A stretch of DNA of 64,000 nt from Euglena gracilis (taxonomy: Eukaryota; Euglenida; Euglenophyceae; Euglenales), in assembly GCA_039621445.1 (NCBI GenBank), contig CP154956.1, positions 919,653-983,652 of the forward strand. The letters are read 5' to 3'. The first letter of the stretch is position 1; each line of letters opens with the position of its first letter. The position numbers and the translations under genes are program-made. The notes beneath the pieces are model-generated. The model did no database searches. It was not told the origin of the DNA and saw only the letters and a program-made list of their open reading frames with translations. This document shows positions 1-10,700 of this stretch, one piece after another.

Positions 1-124
1 TTCTTCATGCGGTTTATTTGCGCATTTGCACCCACAAACAACGTGATGTGTGCAAATGCGCAAATGCACCACATCTGCTGTTGGTGTTTGACGGTTGTGT
101 TTCCGTCACACCGTTCTTCTTTGT

Positions 125-152
125 GTTTATTTGCGCATTTGCGCAAATAAAC
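125..152. repeat. Perfect hairpin, 13 bp arms, 2-base loop
   Basis: GTTTATTTGCGCA at 125-137 is followed by TT and its exact reverse complement at 140-152. Confidence 0.9.
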
Positions 153-365
153 AGAGAACATGTTTGTTTGCGCATTTGCGCAAATGCGCGCATAAAATAT
201 AATTTGTGTTTGTGCGCGCATTTGCGCCCATAAGCTTGCGCGTCAACAAACAGTGTGACAAACCCACCAACTGGACGGCCCGTTGGTCTGCGCACTCACG
301 GCTCCTTTGTCACGCCTTTTTTCGACGGCGTCAGTTCATGGGTACTAAAGCCCAAAACTTGAAAG

Positions 366-413
366 ACATGTTTATGTTTATTTGCGTAATTGTGCAAATA
401 AACATAAACATGT
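366..413. repeat. Perfect 20 bp inverted repeat, 8-base loop
   Basis: The arm at 366-385 (ACATGTTTATGTTTATTTGC) is exactly reverse-complemented at 394-413, with GTAATTGT between. It uses the same GTTTATTT word as the hairpin at 125-152, so the two belong to one palindromic repeat family. Confidence 0.92.
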
Positions 414-1838
414 TGGTGCGCGCATTTGCGAAAATAAACACAATTTTGTCCTTCCAGTGTTGGGCTTCTTCCGCTGGGTTCTTTGCCACACAACTGGTTG
501 TGCGGATCCCGGGTATAAGCCGGGTGAGAGACACCCGTCCCCTTCATTCCCTGCGGACCCTATTTCTTCCCCCCTGCGCTTCCCTTGTCAAACACCCCAC
601 ACTTGCCTTCCTCTCACTGCGTCCCTCCTTCCCGCTCGGTCACACCACACCCTCACACCCCCGCGCTTCAACAGACGCACCAAACACACCACACCACGGC
701 GTCGCAAGCAAAGTAGTCTGGCAAACACCCAGGACGCACACCACCGGCAGCTCGGGCACACCCGGGGGACGCGGCCGAAAGAAGGAACAAGGGCAGCAAA
801 GGTCCCGTTCCTTTTCCGCTTTTTTTTGTCATTTTTTCCCTTTTGGCCGCAAGGTCCCGGGGGTATCGACGTACAAAGTCCATTTTCAGACCCCCCAAAA
901 ACAAACCATTTTCGCCAAAGTCCCGGGGGTCCTATACCGCCAAAATCAGAATTTCGCTCATTGGGTTAGAGGATGATGACATACTGAAAGGGTGTGGGGT
1001 AGCCGAATTGGGGTACGTCCTCCCCCCCCGGGATCCCCCGGTCGGGCACCCTACGCCCAGTCCCTGCTGCGTGAACGGCCTTCTCCTTCCTCGCCGCACC
1101 AACCGGGCGAGGTGCCTCCCGTCGCCTCCAGCGCGGGCATCGGGCCCGAGGTAGGCACTTCCCCGCCTTCGCGCTCGGCGGGCGTCCCCCCGCGTGGAAT
1201 AACCGCCCTCCTGACTCCGACACCCTCCAAGCCCAGCGGTTCCCCCCCCCCCCCGTCTGTGTGCACCCCTCTGCGCTCCCGACTAAAGCTGAGTGCGAAC
1301 TAAGACCGATACACAATTTTTGTTTGCCAATACACACCGACACATTTTTTTCGCCGATACACACTAACATAGGTCTGCCCCCACCTGGGGTCAAAAAGTC
1401 TTTTTTTTTGAGACTGGGGGGAAGGGGGGGTCCCCCACCCACCCCTCTTGGGGGGGGGACGGCCCGGGGAACCCACAAAAAATGGCCGAAAAATACGCGC
1501 AGTGCTAAAAAAAAAGCTTTTTTGAGAAATCTTTGGGCGCCGAAAGTATGTCCACCCCCCTCTGGGTGGACCCCCTGAGGGGGGGGGGGGGCTCGGCCGC
1601 CCCCCCCCCCCCGGGTCCACGACTAAAAAAAACCCTACTTGGCCTACTCGGCCACTGATACTTCCCCAGATTGACAAGTTGGAAAGCACCAGGGACCCTG
1701 ACAGGTTCTTGGGCATGACAATTTGGGGAGGGGATATTGAGCTGTTGAGTGAAAAAAATAATCCACATCTTTTTTTTTTTTAAATGGGAGACAGGCGCGC
1801 ATGTCCCCAACCTGACAGTTTCTGAGGGCAAATGAAAC
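414..1838. other. Non-coding stretch with homopolymer runs
   Basis: I see no supported gene here. The stretch holds a C-rich region (500-800), runs of C or G up to 14 bases (1240-1255, 1575-1615) and three AC-rich words of the type CGATACACA near 1308-1365. The open frames are Pro/Gly/Ser-rich and match no family I recognise. It lies on the 3' side of the last recognised transporter exon and is probably intron. Confidence 0.5.
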
Positions 1839-1930
1839 CTTGATGAAGGGATCTGTCCGCGGAAAGCCATGATGAAGACGAGGCAAGAAAAGCCCATCAC
1901 AACTCCACACCAGACAACTGTTTTATCCAC
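1839..1930 (-). CDS. Putative SulP exon: membrane helix after the QVKYIFGY block
   Basis: The minus-strand frame reads VDKTVVWCGVVMGFSCLVFI followed by MAFR, a hydrophobic helix ending in a basic residue. In SulP proteins the helix following the VKYIFGY block has this shape. A CAG acceptor lies at 1933-1931 and a possible AG/GTTTCATT donor just past 1839. The order relative to the other exons fits. The assignment rests on position and hydrophobicity, not on a distinctive motif. Confidence 0.42.
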
Positions 1931-4900
1931 CTGACTTGAAGCTTCGTTTCGGACACCAGCCCCACTTTCATTCAATGAATAAACCAAAATGATGCCATGC
2001 TTCTTTTGCCGAAAACCCTGGTCTTCCTGCAAAACACTTGTTTACCAAGGGTTCAGATGGGCTGACCTTTGTGTGAAATGGGGCTTTCTGGGCATTTTTT
2101 AGCACAAAAAAACCACCCACCGGGTTCACTTTGATCGGCCGATAAAAAAATTTTTTTTCAATCATGAATCCCCTATGTGCGATGTTGAAAACCTGCTGGT
2201 TGGGTTGTGGTGGGGGTGACCGAACCCTTCCACTATTTCGGTGCTGTTGTTAGGGTCAAATTTTCCTCCTGCGGCTTTGGCGGTGAAAGATTTTGCCCAG
2301 GTGGTGGGGGGGGGTCAATCAATCCTCATACCGGGGGGAAAAAAATCTGACCGGGAACAATTGCCGACGGGAAAAAAATTCTGCCGGGAAACATTGGACG
2401 ACGCCTTAAAAGCTGGGAAAAATCCTGACCGCTCGCTTAAACCAGGTGGAAAAAATATTAGACAGCTGGGGAGCTGGGAAAAAAAACCGCCCAGGTTTTG
2501 TGCGACCAACAATGAAAGAATTGAGAAAGCATGGCTGCAACGTGGTGAACCAAACCAAACAGAAGCGTTCATTCCCGCTGGGTGATAAGACTGCCCTGTT
2601 GACAGACACGAAGCGGTTTCTGGCACACAACTTATGCACAGGGTCTCTTGGTGCGGAGTGCACGCTGTGGGGCTTCAAAGGGGTTTGGGGCGGTTGGGGA
2701 ACACAACACGATTCCTGAAGGAAGAAATATTCCTGCTGCAAATCGGCGCGCAGCGCCGAAGGTTTTTTTGGGGGGGTCATTCACTGGAGGAAATTGGACT
2801 TTCCTTAATCTGCCGGGGAAGGGAGGAAAAATCCGGAAAAATTTGACAATCGACCAGAATTTTTCCCCACAACATTTTTTTTTTTCGCGGTACAAGTTTT
2901 CCCCCCCAGGCACCCAAGGGGAAATGCAAGAATACATTCTTTAACATCCAAAAACTCCGTGCTTATCCATGTTTTTTGTGTTCACATGATAACCAACGGC
3001 AATTTTCCTGACTGAAAGCTTGACATGGGAAAATGAAATGCAGTGGCCTGGACACGCCACTGGAAATAGGGTGTCCACTCCGAAACCCAGCAGGCTTCTC
3101 AGCTGGAGGTAAATGGGGGCAAGGGTTCCGGCAAAAGACTCAAAGCATGGGGTGATGTGAGCGTTGATTTGGAGCGTCTCGCAGGGAAAAGAAAAAAGTT
3201 TTTCTTGTTTTTGGGGATACTCGATAATGTTGTTTGCCACCTTCAAAAATAAAACAACAATCACCCTCCCCACCCACCAACCATGGGCCACTCATCTCTG
3301 TAATCCACCAGATAACAAATAAATATAAAATCTGCCCATTGGCTCAGTCCTGTAATCCCCCAGATAAACAAATAAAATATAAAAATCTGGGTTTGTATTG
3401 GGCTTAATCCAAGGGGTTCTATTTTGGGGGGGTCCTTGTTTTTCTGGGCAGGGCTAAAAGGAATCTCATCCTGCTGCTGTGGTTGGGGGGGCATCACTCA
3501 AAATTTTAAATGGTCGAACGTTCAATAACACAGGTGAGCATGCATTACAGGAAAACATGAGGAGAAGAGGTTGTTTAGGACCTGAGGGGAGGGGGGAGGG
3601 GGGTCTGGACCCACCAGGGATGGATGGGAAGCCTTGAGGGGGGGTCGGACCCCCCCCTCCCGACCCGGACCCCCCCCCCTGCGGGCCAGGAGGGGGGGGG
3701 GGGGAGACACCCCCACCTAAACCATGTACGCCCTCCTTATATCGAATCCGGGGTCCCCCCCCACCCACCCAGGGTTGCGCGGGACCCCCCCCCGGGGGGG
3801 GGGCGGGGACCCCCAAAATCGGGCCCGTTAAAGGCAATTTTCAAAAATTTTCGGCGCTTCGCGCCGAAAAGGTATTCCCGGCGCCTCCGGCACAGGACCC
3901 CCGGGGGGGGGGGTCCGGCCCGGACCCACCCACCCACCCCCTCGGGGTCTTCTGACTTAAAAAGAAGCCTGAATTGTACACAATGACACGCAATGCCGCA
4001 ATGGTACACTACTTTATTGATGATACACACACCATCACCCCGAAGGATAACGACCATCAATTTTTCACCGACCCCCAGAGGGGAGGAGGGGGGATCACTC
4101 CACTCTTCGAAAAACCAGTCAATCACTTTTTCGGGAAACCAGCCAGTCACTGCCCCCCCGGGGGGGGGGGTGGGCCACTCTGGAATCCAAAGGAAATTTG
4201 ACTAAAAACATAAAAAAAAGCCAAAAAATTTTTACAGTGCCTCGGCGGCGGGTCACGGGGGGTGTTCCGACCCCCCCCCCCGGCCCCCAGGGGGGGGGGG
4301 TCCGGGCCAAAAACCAGTCAGTCACTCTGAAAAAAACCAGCCACCCCCCCGGGGGGGGGGGGTGTCGGCCAGTGACTAAGTGATTGTATGATAACGACAC
4401 ACACATTGCAATGGTAATTTCTTATTATTACTTCCTCTACCATTGATTTGTTAATTTATATTCATTTGCCTTTACTCGCGAAACGGGCGACCCCCCCAAA
4501 GACCATGGATGGAATGCAAAATGCCGGGGAGGAGGGATGACGGGGTTGAGTCCAGAGATGCCTTTCTCCACAAACTGCCGATCGCAAGAACCCTTGGACG
4601 GGGTCATCGCGAGGAAAACTAACACTGGTGGCCTTTGAGGTGGTGGTGATGGTGGTCTTCGTCTTGTTGACCAGCGGGCGTTGGTTCATTCTGTGCAGGA
4701 GTGGGGATCAGCCAAACTCTGGGCCACATGGGAATTCCGACAACGACGATTTGGCACACCCACAGCAACCCTGGGGAGGGTTGCCTGGTGCCATTGCGCA
4801 GGGCTGGGGCACCCTTCCCCGAACCGACCCAGACAGACCAACACAGAATGTCCCTTGGCGCATTTGGCACCGGAGCACCACCACCCACCCCCAAACAGCC

Positions 4901-5261
4901 CCCCCCCCCACCCACCAGGGTACCCCCTGCCCCCTGGGGGGGGGGAGGTGTGCCGAAAAAAGGCAAAAAAAATGCCAAAAACCCGCCTCTGGCGGGGGAT
5001 CCACAAGGCCCTTGAGGTAGGGGGGGGGGAGGGTCTGGCCCAGGGGTCTTTAAAAAAATGCCCTGCCACCGAACCTGACCACCCCCTGGGGAGTCGAAAG
5101 CCGAAAGTGTCCGTTCAACCCCCTTGCACAACATCCCCAAAAAAAGATGCTGATTGAAAACCATCTGCGGGATGTCTTTAACCTTGTAAAGAGGCCGAAA
5201 TCAGTGGTCTGAAAACCTGTCATCTGACCAGTCTGTCGTCAACATGGGAAGGGGAATACGA
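1931..5261. other. Intron-like stretch with G/C runs, no gene recognised
   Basis: It holds repeated GGGAAAAA words (2330-2490), a C/G homopolymer cluster at 3580-3930, and clusters near 4150-4370 and 4880-5035. Several blocks such as 4140-4190 and 4255-4370 repeat the pattern CCAGTCA...CCCCGGGG around AAAACCAG. Long frames here are Gly/Pro-rich products of the homopolymers. A further short transporter exon may be hidden here, but I could not identify one. Confidence 0.5.
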
Positions 5262-5395
5262 CAGAAGGGACCAAATCTTGGTGACATTGGTCGTCAGGTT
5301 AGTGACATTGACCAGGACAGTCGTTATCTTTGTGGTGTTGGTGACGTTGGGGGGGCCAGGATGAGTGTTGTAACCGAAGATGTACTTCACTTGCC
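5262..5395 (-). CDS. Putative SulP exon with QVKYIFGY and an Asn/Thr-rich loop
   Basis: Reading leftwards from about 5393 the minus strand encodes QVKYIFGYNTHPGPP and then an Asn-Val-Thr rich stretch with several N-x-T sequons (NVT, NTT, NLT). SulP proteins carry (S)QVKYxxGY directly after the helix ending in the TNFLSHSVISGF block, which is the preceding exon here. The sequon-rich tail would be an unusual loop. Edges are uncertain by about 20 bases. Confidence 0.62.
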
Positions 5396-6286
5396 ACAGG
5401 CATACCTGATTTGGACTGGGGCGAAAGCAGCCAGAATCCGACATCAATTTAATGAATGCCTTTGAGCCCACCCTGGGTCGATTGAGAATCAGAAAACAAG
5501 ACCTGGAAAATCCAAAAGACCAAGGAAAAGCCCTAAAAAATAAGCGGCCGGGAGGTGGGGGGGGGGTCGACTCCCCACCCTCCATGGCATCTGCTCAAAG
5601 AAAAAACCTTCAGCGCCGAAAGAACCAAAAGAAAAATTTGACCTAAAAATTGGCACCCCCGGAAACGCGGGGGCCTGGTGGGGGGGGGGGGGGGGCAGGG
5701 GGAGAGGGGGGGGGGGAATGGTATTTTTTTTTGAGGGGCCACAAAAATGCCCAAAATTGCGTTTTCAGGTGAGTTTTCATCCAAATTAATTGGGAGATGG
5801 GAGATGGTGGCCGGACCCCCTCCAGGTCCAGGGGGGGACACCTGTACACCTCCGTTCCCCACCCTTTCCAATAACTGTCTCATCCCAGGTTCGGGAAAAA
5901 ATCGAAGATATATTTTTTGACGTTGGGGAATAAAAAACAATCAACCCCAGGGGAGTTCGACCTCAGAGGCTGGAAAATTTGGATGGATGGGACCTCAGAG
6001 GCTGGAAAATCTGTGGCTGAACCCCCCGATAGGGGTCCCCTGACTGGAACTGGGCCCAGGTGCCAAAAAAAAGTCACAACGCAAAAAGTACCCTCACCCT
6101 CCCTTTTGGCTAATGGCCAGGCTCCTTCGGACCCCCCCAATTTGGGGGGGGGCAATAAGGCTGACCCCCCCCCCAATTGGCTTATGGACCGTCCTTTGGG
6201 ACTCCCAATTAGCCAATCAGGGGGGGGGAGAGCCGTCACAACAGGAAACAAACCGTCCCACATTGAAGACAGGCATGGACCCATAC
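5396..6286. other. Intron-like stretch
   Basis: It contains G runs at 5550-5565 and 5680-5720 and a C/G-rich repeat at 6100-6215 with the word GGCTAATGGCC followed by AGGCTCCTTCGGA. That word recurs in inverted orientation at about 10020-10055. No coding segment was recognised. Confidence 0.5.
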
Positions 6287-6372
6287 CAATGATCACACAC
6301 GTGCCAGACATGAACCCAGAGATGACAGAATGGCTGAGGAAGTTGGTCAGCCAGCCGAGGTTGGAGACAGAG
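6287..6372 (-). CDS. SulP exon: LGWLTNFLSHSVISGF block
   Basis: The minus strand reads LGWLTNFLSHSVISGF then MSGTCVII, which is close to the highly conserved SulP segment following the GVGLLRLG helix. A pyrimidine-rich CCAG acceptor precedes position 6372 and a GTATGG donor follows 6287, giving an 86-base exon. Among the transporter exons this and the 7.45 kb exon are the most diagnostic. Confidence 0.85.
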
Positions 6373-6946
6373 CTGGACCAAGGGGAAAAAAATTGGGCAG
6401 CATTGGAGCCCTGGTCCAATTGCTGCAGGATTGGACCAGGGCGTCGCTGAGCGTCCCTGGAGCTGGTCCGGGGGGGTGACCTGCTCCAGTTCTGAGGCTG
6501 GAAAATCGAGGCTGGCAGGAAAAAACTGCTGGCTGACCCCAGCTGGAACTGGCCCCAAGCTGGGGTAAAACAGGGGGCCAAAAAAATCGAAACTACAAAA
6601 TGCAAAAAAAACTGCAAATTATGGAAAAAATGGACTCTTCTGTGGCTCCAAACATGCCCTGGCCAATCCTTTTCTGACCCTTTTCTTGGTCAATTCTTGG
6701 TCCACTAAAATCGAAAATACATTGCCATCCAGCAACCAAAAGGCGGAAAATTATAAAAACTCGTGGATGGACTATAAAGACACGTTCAAAGCTCCTCTGG
6801 ACCCCCCCCCCCCCAAGGGATGAGGTCCACTTCACTCAAATACCCTAGATTGAAAGCACCCTGGCCTGCTGAAAACTACGAAACAGTGAAAATGGGACAG
6901 AGGACATTTATGAACAAACTGAGGTGCAAACGACTGAACACCCCCA

Positions 6947-7122
6947 GCTAACGGGGTCTGTCCAATGAAGCGCATGGAGGAAAATGGGGTTGAGTATTTT
7001 GCAATGCCTCTCCACATCTTCACAGGGAATGCTCGCTAACGGGGTCTGTCCAATGAAGCGCATGGAGGAAAATGGGGTTGAGTATTTTGCAATGCCTCTC
7101 CACATCTTCACAGGGAATGCTC
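6947..7122. repeat. Exact 88 bp tandem duplication
   Basis: Units 6947-7034 and 7035-7122 are identical. The unit starts GCTAACGGGGTCTG and ends CAGGGAATGCTC. On the minus strand it contains the candidate GTGAAG splice donor of the adjacent transporter exon, so that donor is present twice. Confidence 0.93.
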
Positions 7123-7265
7123 TGGATGAGAAGGCCCACTCCAGTGTACATGCATCCAACAATGAAAGCAATCTGGATGGCAGCCTTGTTGTAGGCCATC
7201 TGCGCCACTGGGTCCGCAGGGCTGTTTGGAGAGGATTGCACGGGGTATGGCTTGATGTTGACAGC
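7112..7265 (-). CDS. SulP exon: AAIQIAFIVGCMYTGVGLL helix
   Basis: The minus strand encodes a Pro/Ser-rich loop (ending NSPADPVAQMAYNKA) followed by the helix AIQIAFIVGCMYTGVGLL, the block that precedes the LGWLTNF segment in SulP proteins. A CCAG acceptor lies just above 7265. The candidate GTGAAG donor lies at the start of an 88 bp tandem duplication. Confidence 0.82.
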
Positions 7266-7363
7266 CTGGCATCTTACAAGGCACCAGGCAAGGATCATCT
7301 GGAGAAACGCATCAGCCTTTGCAACGCCTCAACCAAGGCCAGCCTGATTGGTGTCAGGTATAC

Positions 7364-7520
7364 CACTGCCCAACACCGAGGAGGTCACTGCCACAGGACC
7401 GACCCCCAGCTGGCGGCATGTGCCCAGCAACCCGTAGACGATCAGCGGCAGAAAGCCGCCGTAGAGCCCGTAAACAGTGGGCAGGCCAGCAATTTTTGCG
7501 TAGGACATACCCTGTGGGAC
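7364..7520 (-). CDS. SulP exon with signature [19 protein letters not shown]
   Basis: The minus strand encodes [19 protein letters not shown], then [19 protein letters not shown] and [14 protein letters not shown]. This is the canonical SulP signature covering TM2-TM3 and the first substrate-site region (SRQL-like GTCRQL). A GTATAC donor follows 7364 and a CCAG acceptor precedes about 7520. This exon fixes the family assignment. Confidence 0.9.
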
Positions 7521-7740
7521 TGGTGGCAGAGCGACACCAGGAGGGATTTGCGCCCCCCAAAAAAGTCCTCTTTTGTCTTTAGGGTTAATCAGAAACTCGG
7601 AAAGTTTAACATGAATCTGTGATCGCCAATCGACAGATTTGGCAGTTCAGTGCCATCGATCTCGAATCCAGTGCCATGCTGCCCCCAATTAAAACATATT
7701 TTCTGGGCCCGACACCTGTCTTGAATTTCTACTGACTTAC

Positions 7741-8120
7741 CATCCCCCCCCCCGAGCTATTCCCCCCCCGAGCTATTCCCATTGGGGGCACGGGAATAGC
7801 TCACTGTCATAGCACTTTTTATAAAGAACTTCCTAAGAAAGTGGTCAAAAATCGACGTTTTTGGACCATTTTCAAAAATCACCTTTTGGCAAATGTGCTC
7901 AAAATTGACCATTTTTTGCGAACATCCAAAAAGTTGCCAAAAATGACCCCTTTTGGGTTGCCCGAGGGTCGGGTATGGGAATAGCTCGGGGGGGGGGACC
8001 TAGGTCCCCCCCCCCCCCCGAGCTGTTCCCCCCCCGAGCTGTTCCCCCCCCCCGTACTGTTCCCATTGGGCCGTAAAGGGTCCTGGGGACGGGAATAGCT
8101 CGGGGGGGGGGGGGCATGGT
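7741..8120. repeat. G/C-run modules with GAGCTATTCCC, forming hairpins
   Basis: The word GAGCTATTCCC or GAGCTGTTCCC, preceded by 8-14 C, occurs at least five times, and its reverse complement GGGAATAGCTC followed by G runs occurs three times. The G and C runs can pair. The best case is a long near-perfect hairpin at about 7977-8032 centred on ACCTAGGT. Confidence 0.8.
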
Positions 8121-8143
8121 ATACAGAATTTAGGCTGAATTTG

Positions 8144-8230
8144 TTTAAGCCAGTCAATTTCCATTCAGGCGCCTGTTCAAGTCAGTCAATTTCCATTCAG
8201 GCGCCTGTTTAGGTCAGCCGATTTCCATTC
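8144..8230. repeat. 32 bp tandem repeat, about 2.7 units
   Basis: The unit contains CAGTCAATTTCCATTCAGG followed by CGCCTGTT. It occurs twice almost identically and a third time with changes (CAGCCGATTTCCATTC). Confidence 0.8.
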
Positions 8231-8737
8231 CATTGAAATCTGTTGCTGGTCAGATTCGGAATTTTTGGTTAAATTTTGGACATTTTGGACGTTCCACTTT
8301 TTTTTTCCGACATTTTTGCTCCTATGGGGTTGGTTTGGAAACCAGACAAGGACTAAATTTTGCGGTCATATGATCACAACTGGCTGCACTTGGGATGTCC
8401 CGTTTCATTTTCTGGAAGTTCAGAGTAAGCGTTCTGTACAATTTGGCCAGATACAGTTGTCATCGCTGGTCGTCTGATAAGAGAAGCTTTCAATTGAGGG
8501 GGTGATGTGGCAACTATTAAACCTATTTTCTGGGCTCGACACATGTGCTGAAATTCTACTGACATAAACAAAATTCTGTATAGAATAGGACTGTGCCATT
8601 AATGAAATTTATGAACTTCAAATTTCAGTGTTGAAAGTTTCGGTAACTTTCGGTAACTTTCAGAAATTTATGAAACTTATGAAATCGTCGGGCCCAGACA
8701 AAATAGGTTTTACAGAAATCGACCGATACTAACAGAT

Positions 8738-8880
8738 TCAGCAGGGGCGACAGGCGCGAGCGAGCGAAGCGAGCCGCCCGGCGCCCCTGCTGAACCTGTT
8801 GTGTCTGGGGGCTCCGGCTTCACACCAGAAAATTCCTGCCCGAACCGGCGTCCCAGAAGCCAGTTCGGGTGTGAAGCCGG
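8738..8880. repeat. Two adjacent stem-loops
   Basis: Stem 1 pairs TCAGCAGGGGCG (8738-8749) with its exact complement at 8782-8793, enclosing a GCGAGCGAGCGAAGCGAG core. Stem 2 pairs CCGGCTTCACACC (8814-8826) with 8868-8880 and contains an inner CCCGAAC/GTTCGGG stem. The arrangement resembles a small foldback element. Confidence 0.85.
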
Positions 8881-10422
8881 CAAATGGGAGACAAAATAAT
8901 AAATAAATAAACAAGTAAACCCCCCTCCCAAATAACACCCCCCCCCCCTCGGGGGCTGATTTTGAGCACCCAAATACAAGGTTGACGGCTTGTTTTTTTG
9001 GAAACAAAAAAAACATGTTTTTTAAAAAAAACAAAAAAAACGTCATGGAGGTTTTGGAGGAAAAAATTTTTGCAATGTTTTTTTTGGAAAAAAGTTCATT
9101 TTTTATTTCTGCAGCATTCATTTTTTTGTTTTTTTTTTGTGTGAAAGCATGATTTTTTGCACCAGAAAACACAGATTTGGAAATATTTTCACACATAAAA
9201 AAAAAACTTTAGAGGGGGTATTCCCCCCGTGACCCCCCCCCCCCGGACCCGACCTAAGACCCTTTTCGGCCAATTTTTTTTCTGAAAAAAACTTGGCCGG
9301 TGATGCCTAATTTGACAAAATATTCAGATAGATTCATAATTTTGAGGCATAAATTTTACAAAATTTGGAATGGTGATGCCTAATTTGGTGTCAAAATGCT
9401 AATTTTAGGTTGGGGGACTCCTAATTTGGAGCCAAAAAAGGATTTTTCCCCCAAAAATTCGTTTTCGGTGATTCCAAATTTGGCCATTGAAAATGTGGTG
9501 TTCCCCTGTAACCCCCCCCCTCCTGCCCGTGACCCGAACCACCCCCGAAAAATTTTCCTCAAAAAATGGCCATTTCGCAAGGAAAAAGGTCAATTTTTTG
9601 CTTTTCCAAAAAAAAAACATGTTTTTTTGCTTTTTTAAAAAAAAACATGTTTTTTTGTTTTTTTAAAAAAAACAAAAAAACGTCAACCCTGCCCAAATAC
9701 CCCCCCCCCCCTTTTTTCCATGTAAAAATAACCCCCCCCCAAATAACACCCCCCCCCCCCCTGGGGCCCCAGCTCGGGTGCCCAAATAACACACCAGGGG
9801 GGGGGGTTCCAAAAAGTGTCCAAATGCTTTTGTAGAAATATCTTCGGCCACAAATTGGGGTTTTTTGTGCAATGATTTCCTTTTGGACAATTTTGGGGAA
9901 TTTCTGCAATAGAATACCTCGCAGCATGGCTGAAGTCTAAGGCCATCTGCTGAAAGCCCTTGAGAAGAGCTTTCGATCAAGGTGCAACTACCCTCACCCC
10001 CCCCTAATTGGCTAATTGGGGATCCGAAGGAGCCCGGCCATTAGCCAAACGGGGGGCAGGTAAAAAGGGGAATTTGGAATTTCAAGGTGAGGGTATTCCA
10101 AAATTTGACATATTGATTTGTCCAATCCCGAAGCTCAGGCACAGTTGGCACCCACACAACTCAGCCACACTGCACAGCGCCCGGAAAATCGCCGATCACA
10201 TGTTCCATCCCCCCCAGATTGCATCCGGGAGGCCCCGGAAAGGGCCAATCTGGGGGGGGGGCAATCTAGGGGGGGGGGGGCGGGGGTGCCCGAAAAACCC
10301 GAAGGGCCAGTCTGGTGGGGGAAAACCCGAGACCCAGACCCCGAAAGGGCCAATCTGAGGGGGGGGGGGAGGTCGCCCGGAAACCCCGAAAAGGCAAATC
10401 GGGGGGGGGGGGGGGAGGGTAC

Positions 10423-10526
10423 ATGATCGCTGAAAATAAGACCTATGTGCCTTGAGAGGGCCAGAATTCAGCCATCAGGCACATAGGTCTTATTTTCAGC
10501 GATCATGGCTGAATTCTGGCCCTCTC
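10423..10526. repeat. Interlocked inverted repeats (order A-B-A'-B')
   Basis: Arm A (10423-10452, 30 bases) is exactly reverse-complemented at 10477-10506. Arm B (10454-10473, 20 bases), lying between them, is exactly reverse-complemented at 10507-10526. The two pairs interlock, so both stems can form together only as a pseudoknot-like structure. Confidence 0.9.
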
Positions 10527-10613
10527 TCGAAAGCCCTTGAGAAGAGCTTTCGATTCATGGGCAGGATAATAGCATTGGACCCCACCAAAACGTAACCTTT
10601 CTGATGCACCTCT

Positions 10614-10700
10614 GATCAGCATTGCTGCCACGGTGCAGCCACAAACAATGTCAGTGAACAGAAATGACCATGTGTACTCAGCATCAGAGGTCTGTGCCTT
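10614..10700 (-). CDS. Putative SulP exon: first membrane helix
   Basis: The minus strand reads AEYTWSFLFTDIVCGCTVAA followed by MLI. This matches the SulP pattern of an aromatic-Trp, a DxxAG-like start and TVAxMLI immediately before PQGMSYA, which begins the exon at 7.5 kb. The junction MLI/PQG would be correct, but no standard GT-AG pair gives it exactly, so the boundary is provisional. Confidence 0.62.

Larger units (their letters stand above)
1..480. repeat. Palindrome-rich repeat built on GCGCATTTGCGC
   Basis: The core TTTGCGCATTTGCGC and partial versions recur at least seven times in both orientations in the first 430 bases, often as self-complementary blocks joined to GTTTATTT/AAATAAAC flanks. 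Frames on both strands translate it to Cys/Ala/Asn-rich low-complexity peptides, so I read it as non-coding. It would lie downstream of the last recognised exon of the sulfate-permease gene, in an intron or in intergenic DNA. Confidence 0.7.
7521..10613. other. Large intron (about 3.1 kb) filled with repeats
   Basis: No coding segment was recognised. Contents include G/C modules with GAGCTATTCCC (7741-8120), a 32 bp tandem repeat (8144-8230), paired hairpins (8738-8880), alternating A/T and C/G homopolymers (8920-9830), a repeat of GGCTAATGGCC type (10005-10055), G-rich units (10200-10415) and an interlocked inverted repeat (10423-10526). A block reading AAGCCCTTGAGAAGAGCTTT occurs both near 9954-9973 and near 10531-10550. 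Confidence 0.6.

Noticed and set aside
206-976. Plus-strand frame of about 256 codons
   Set aside because: It crosses the palindromic repeat and a C-rich stretch; composition is low-complexity and no motif is present.
2941-3291. Minus-strand frame as a further SulP exon
   Set aside because: Hydrophobic pieces exist but no SulP block could be matched in any frame.
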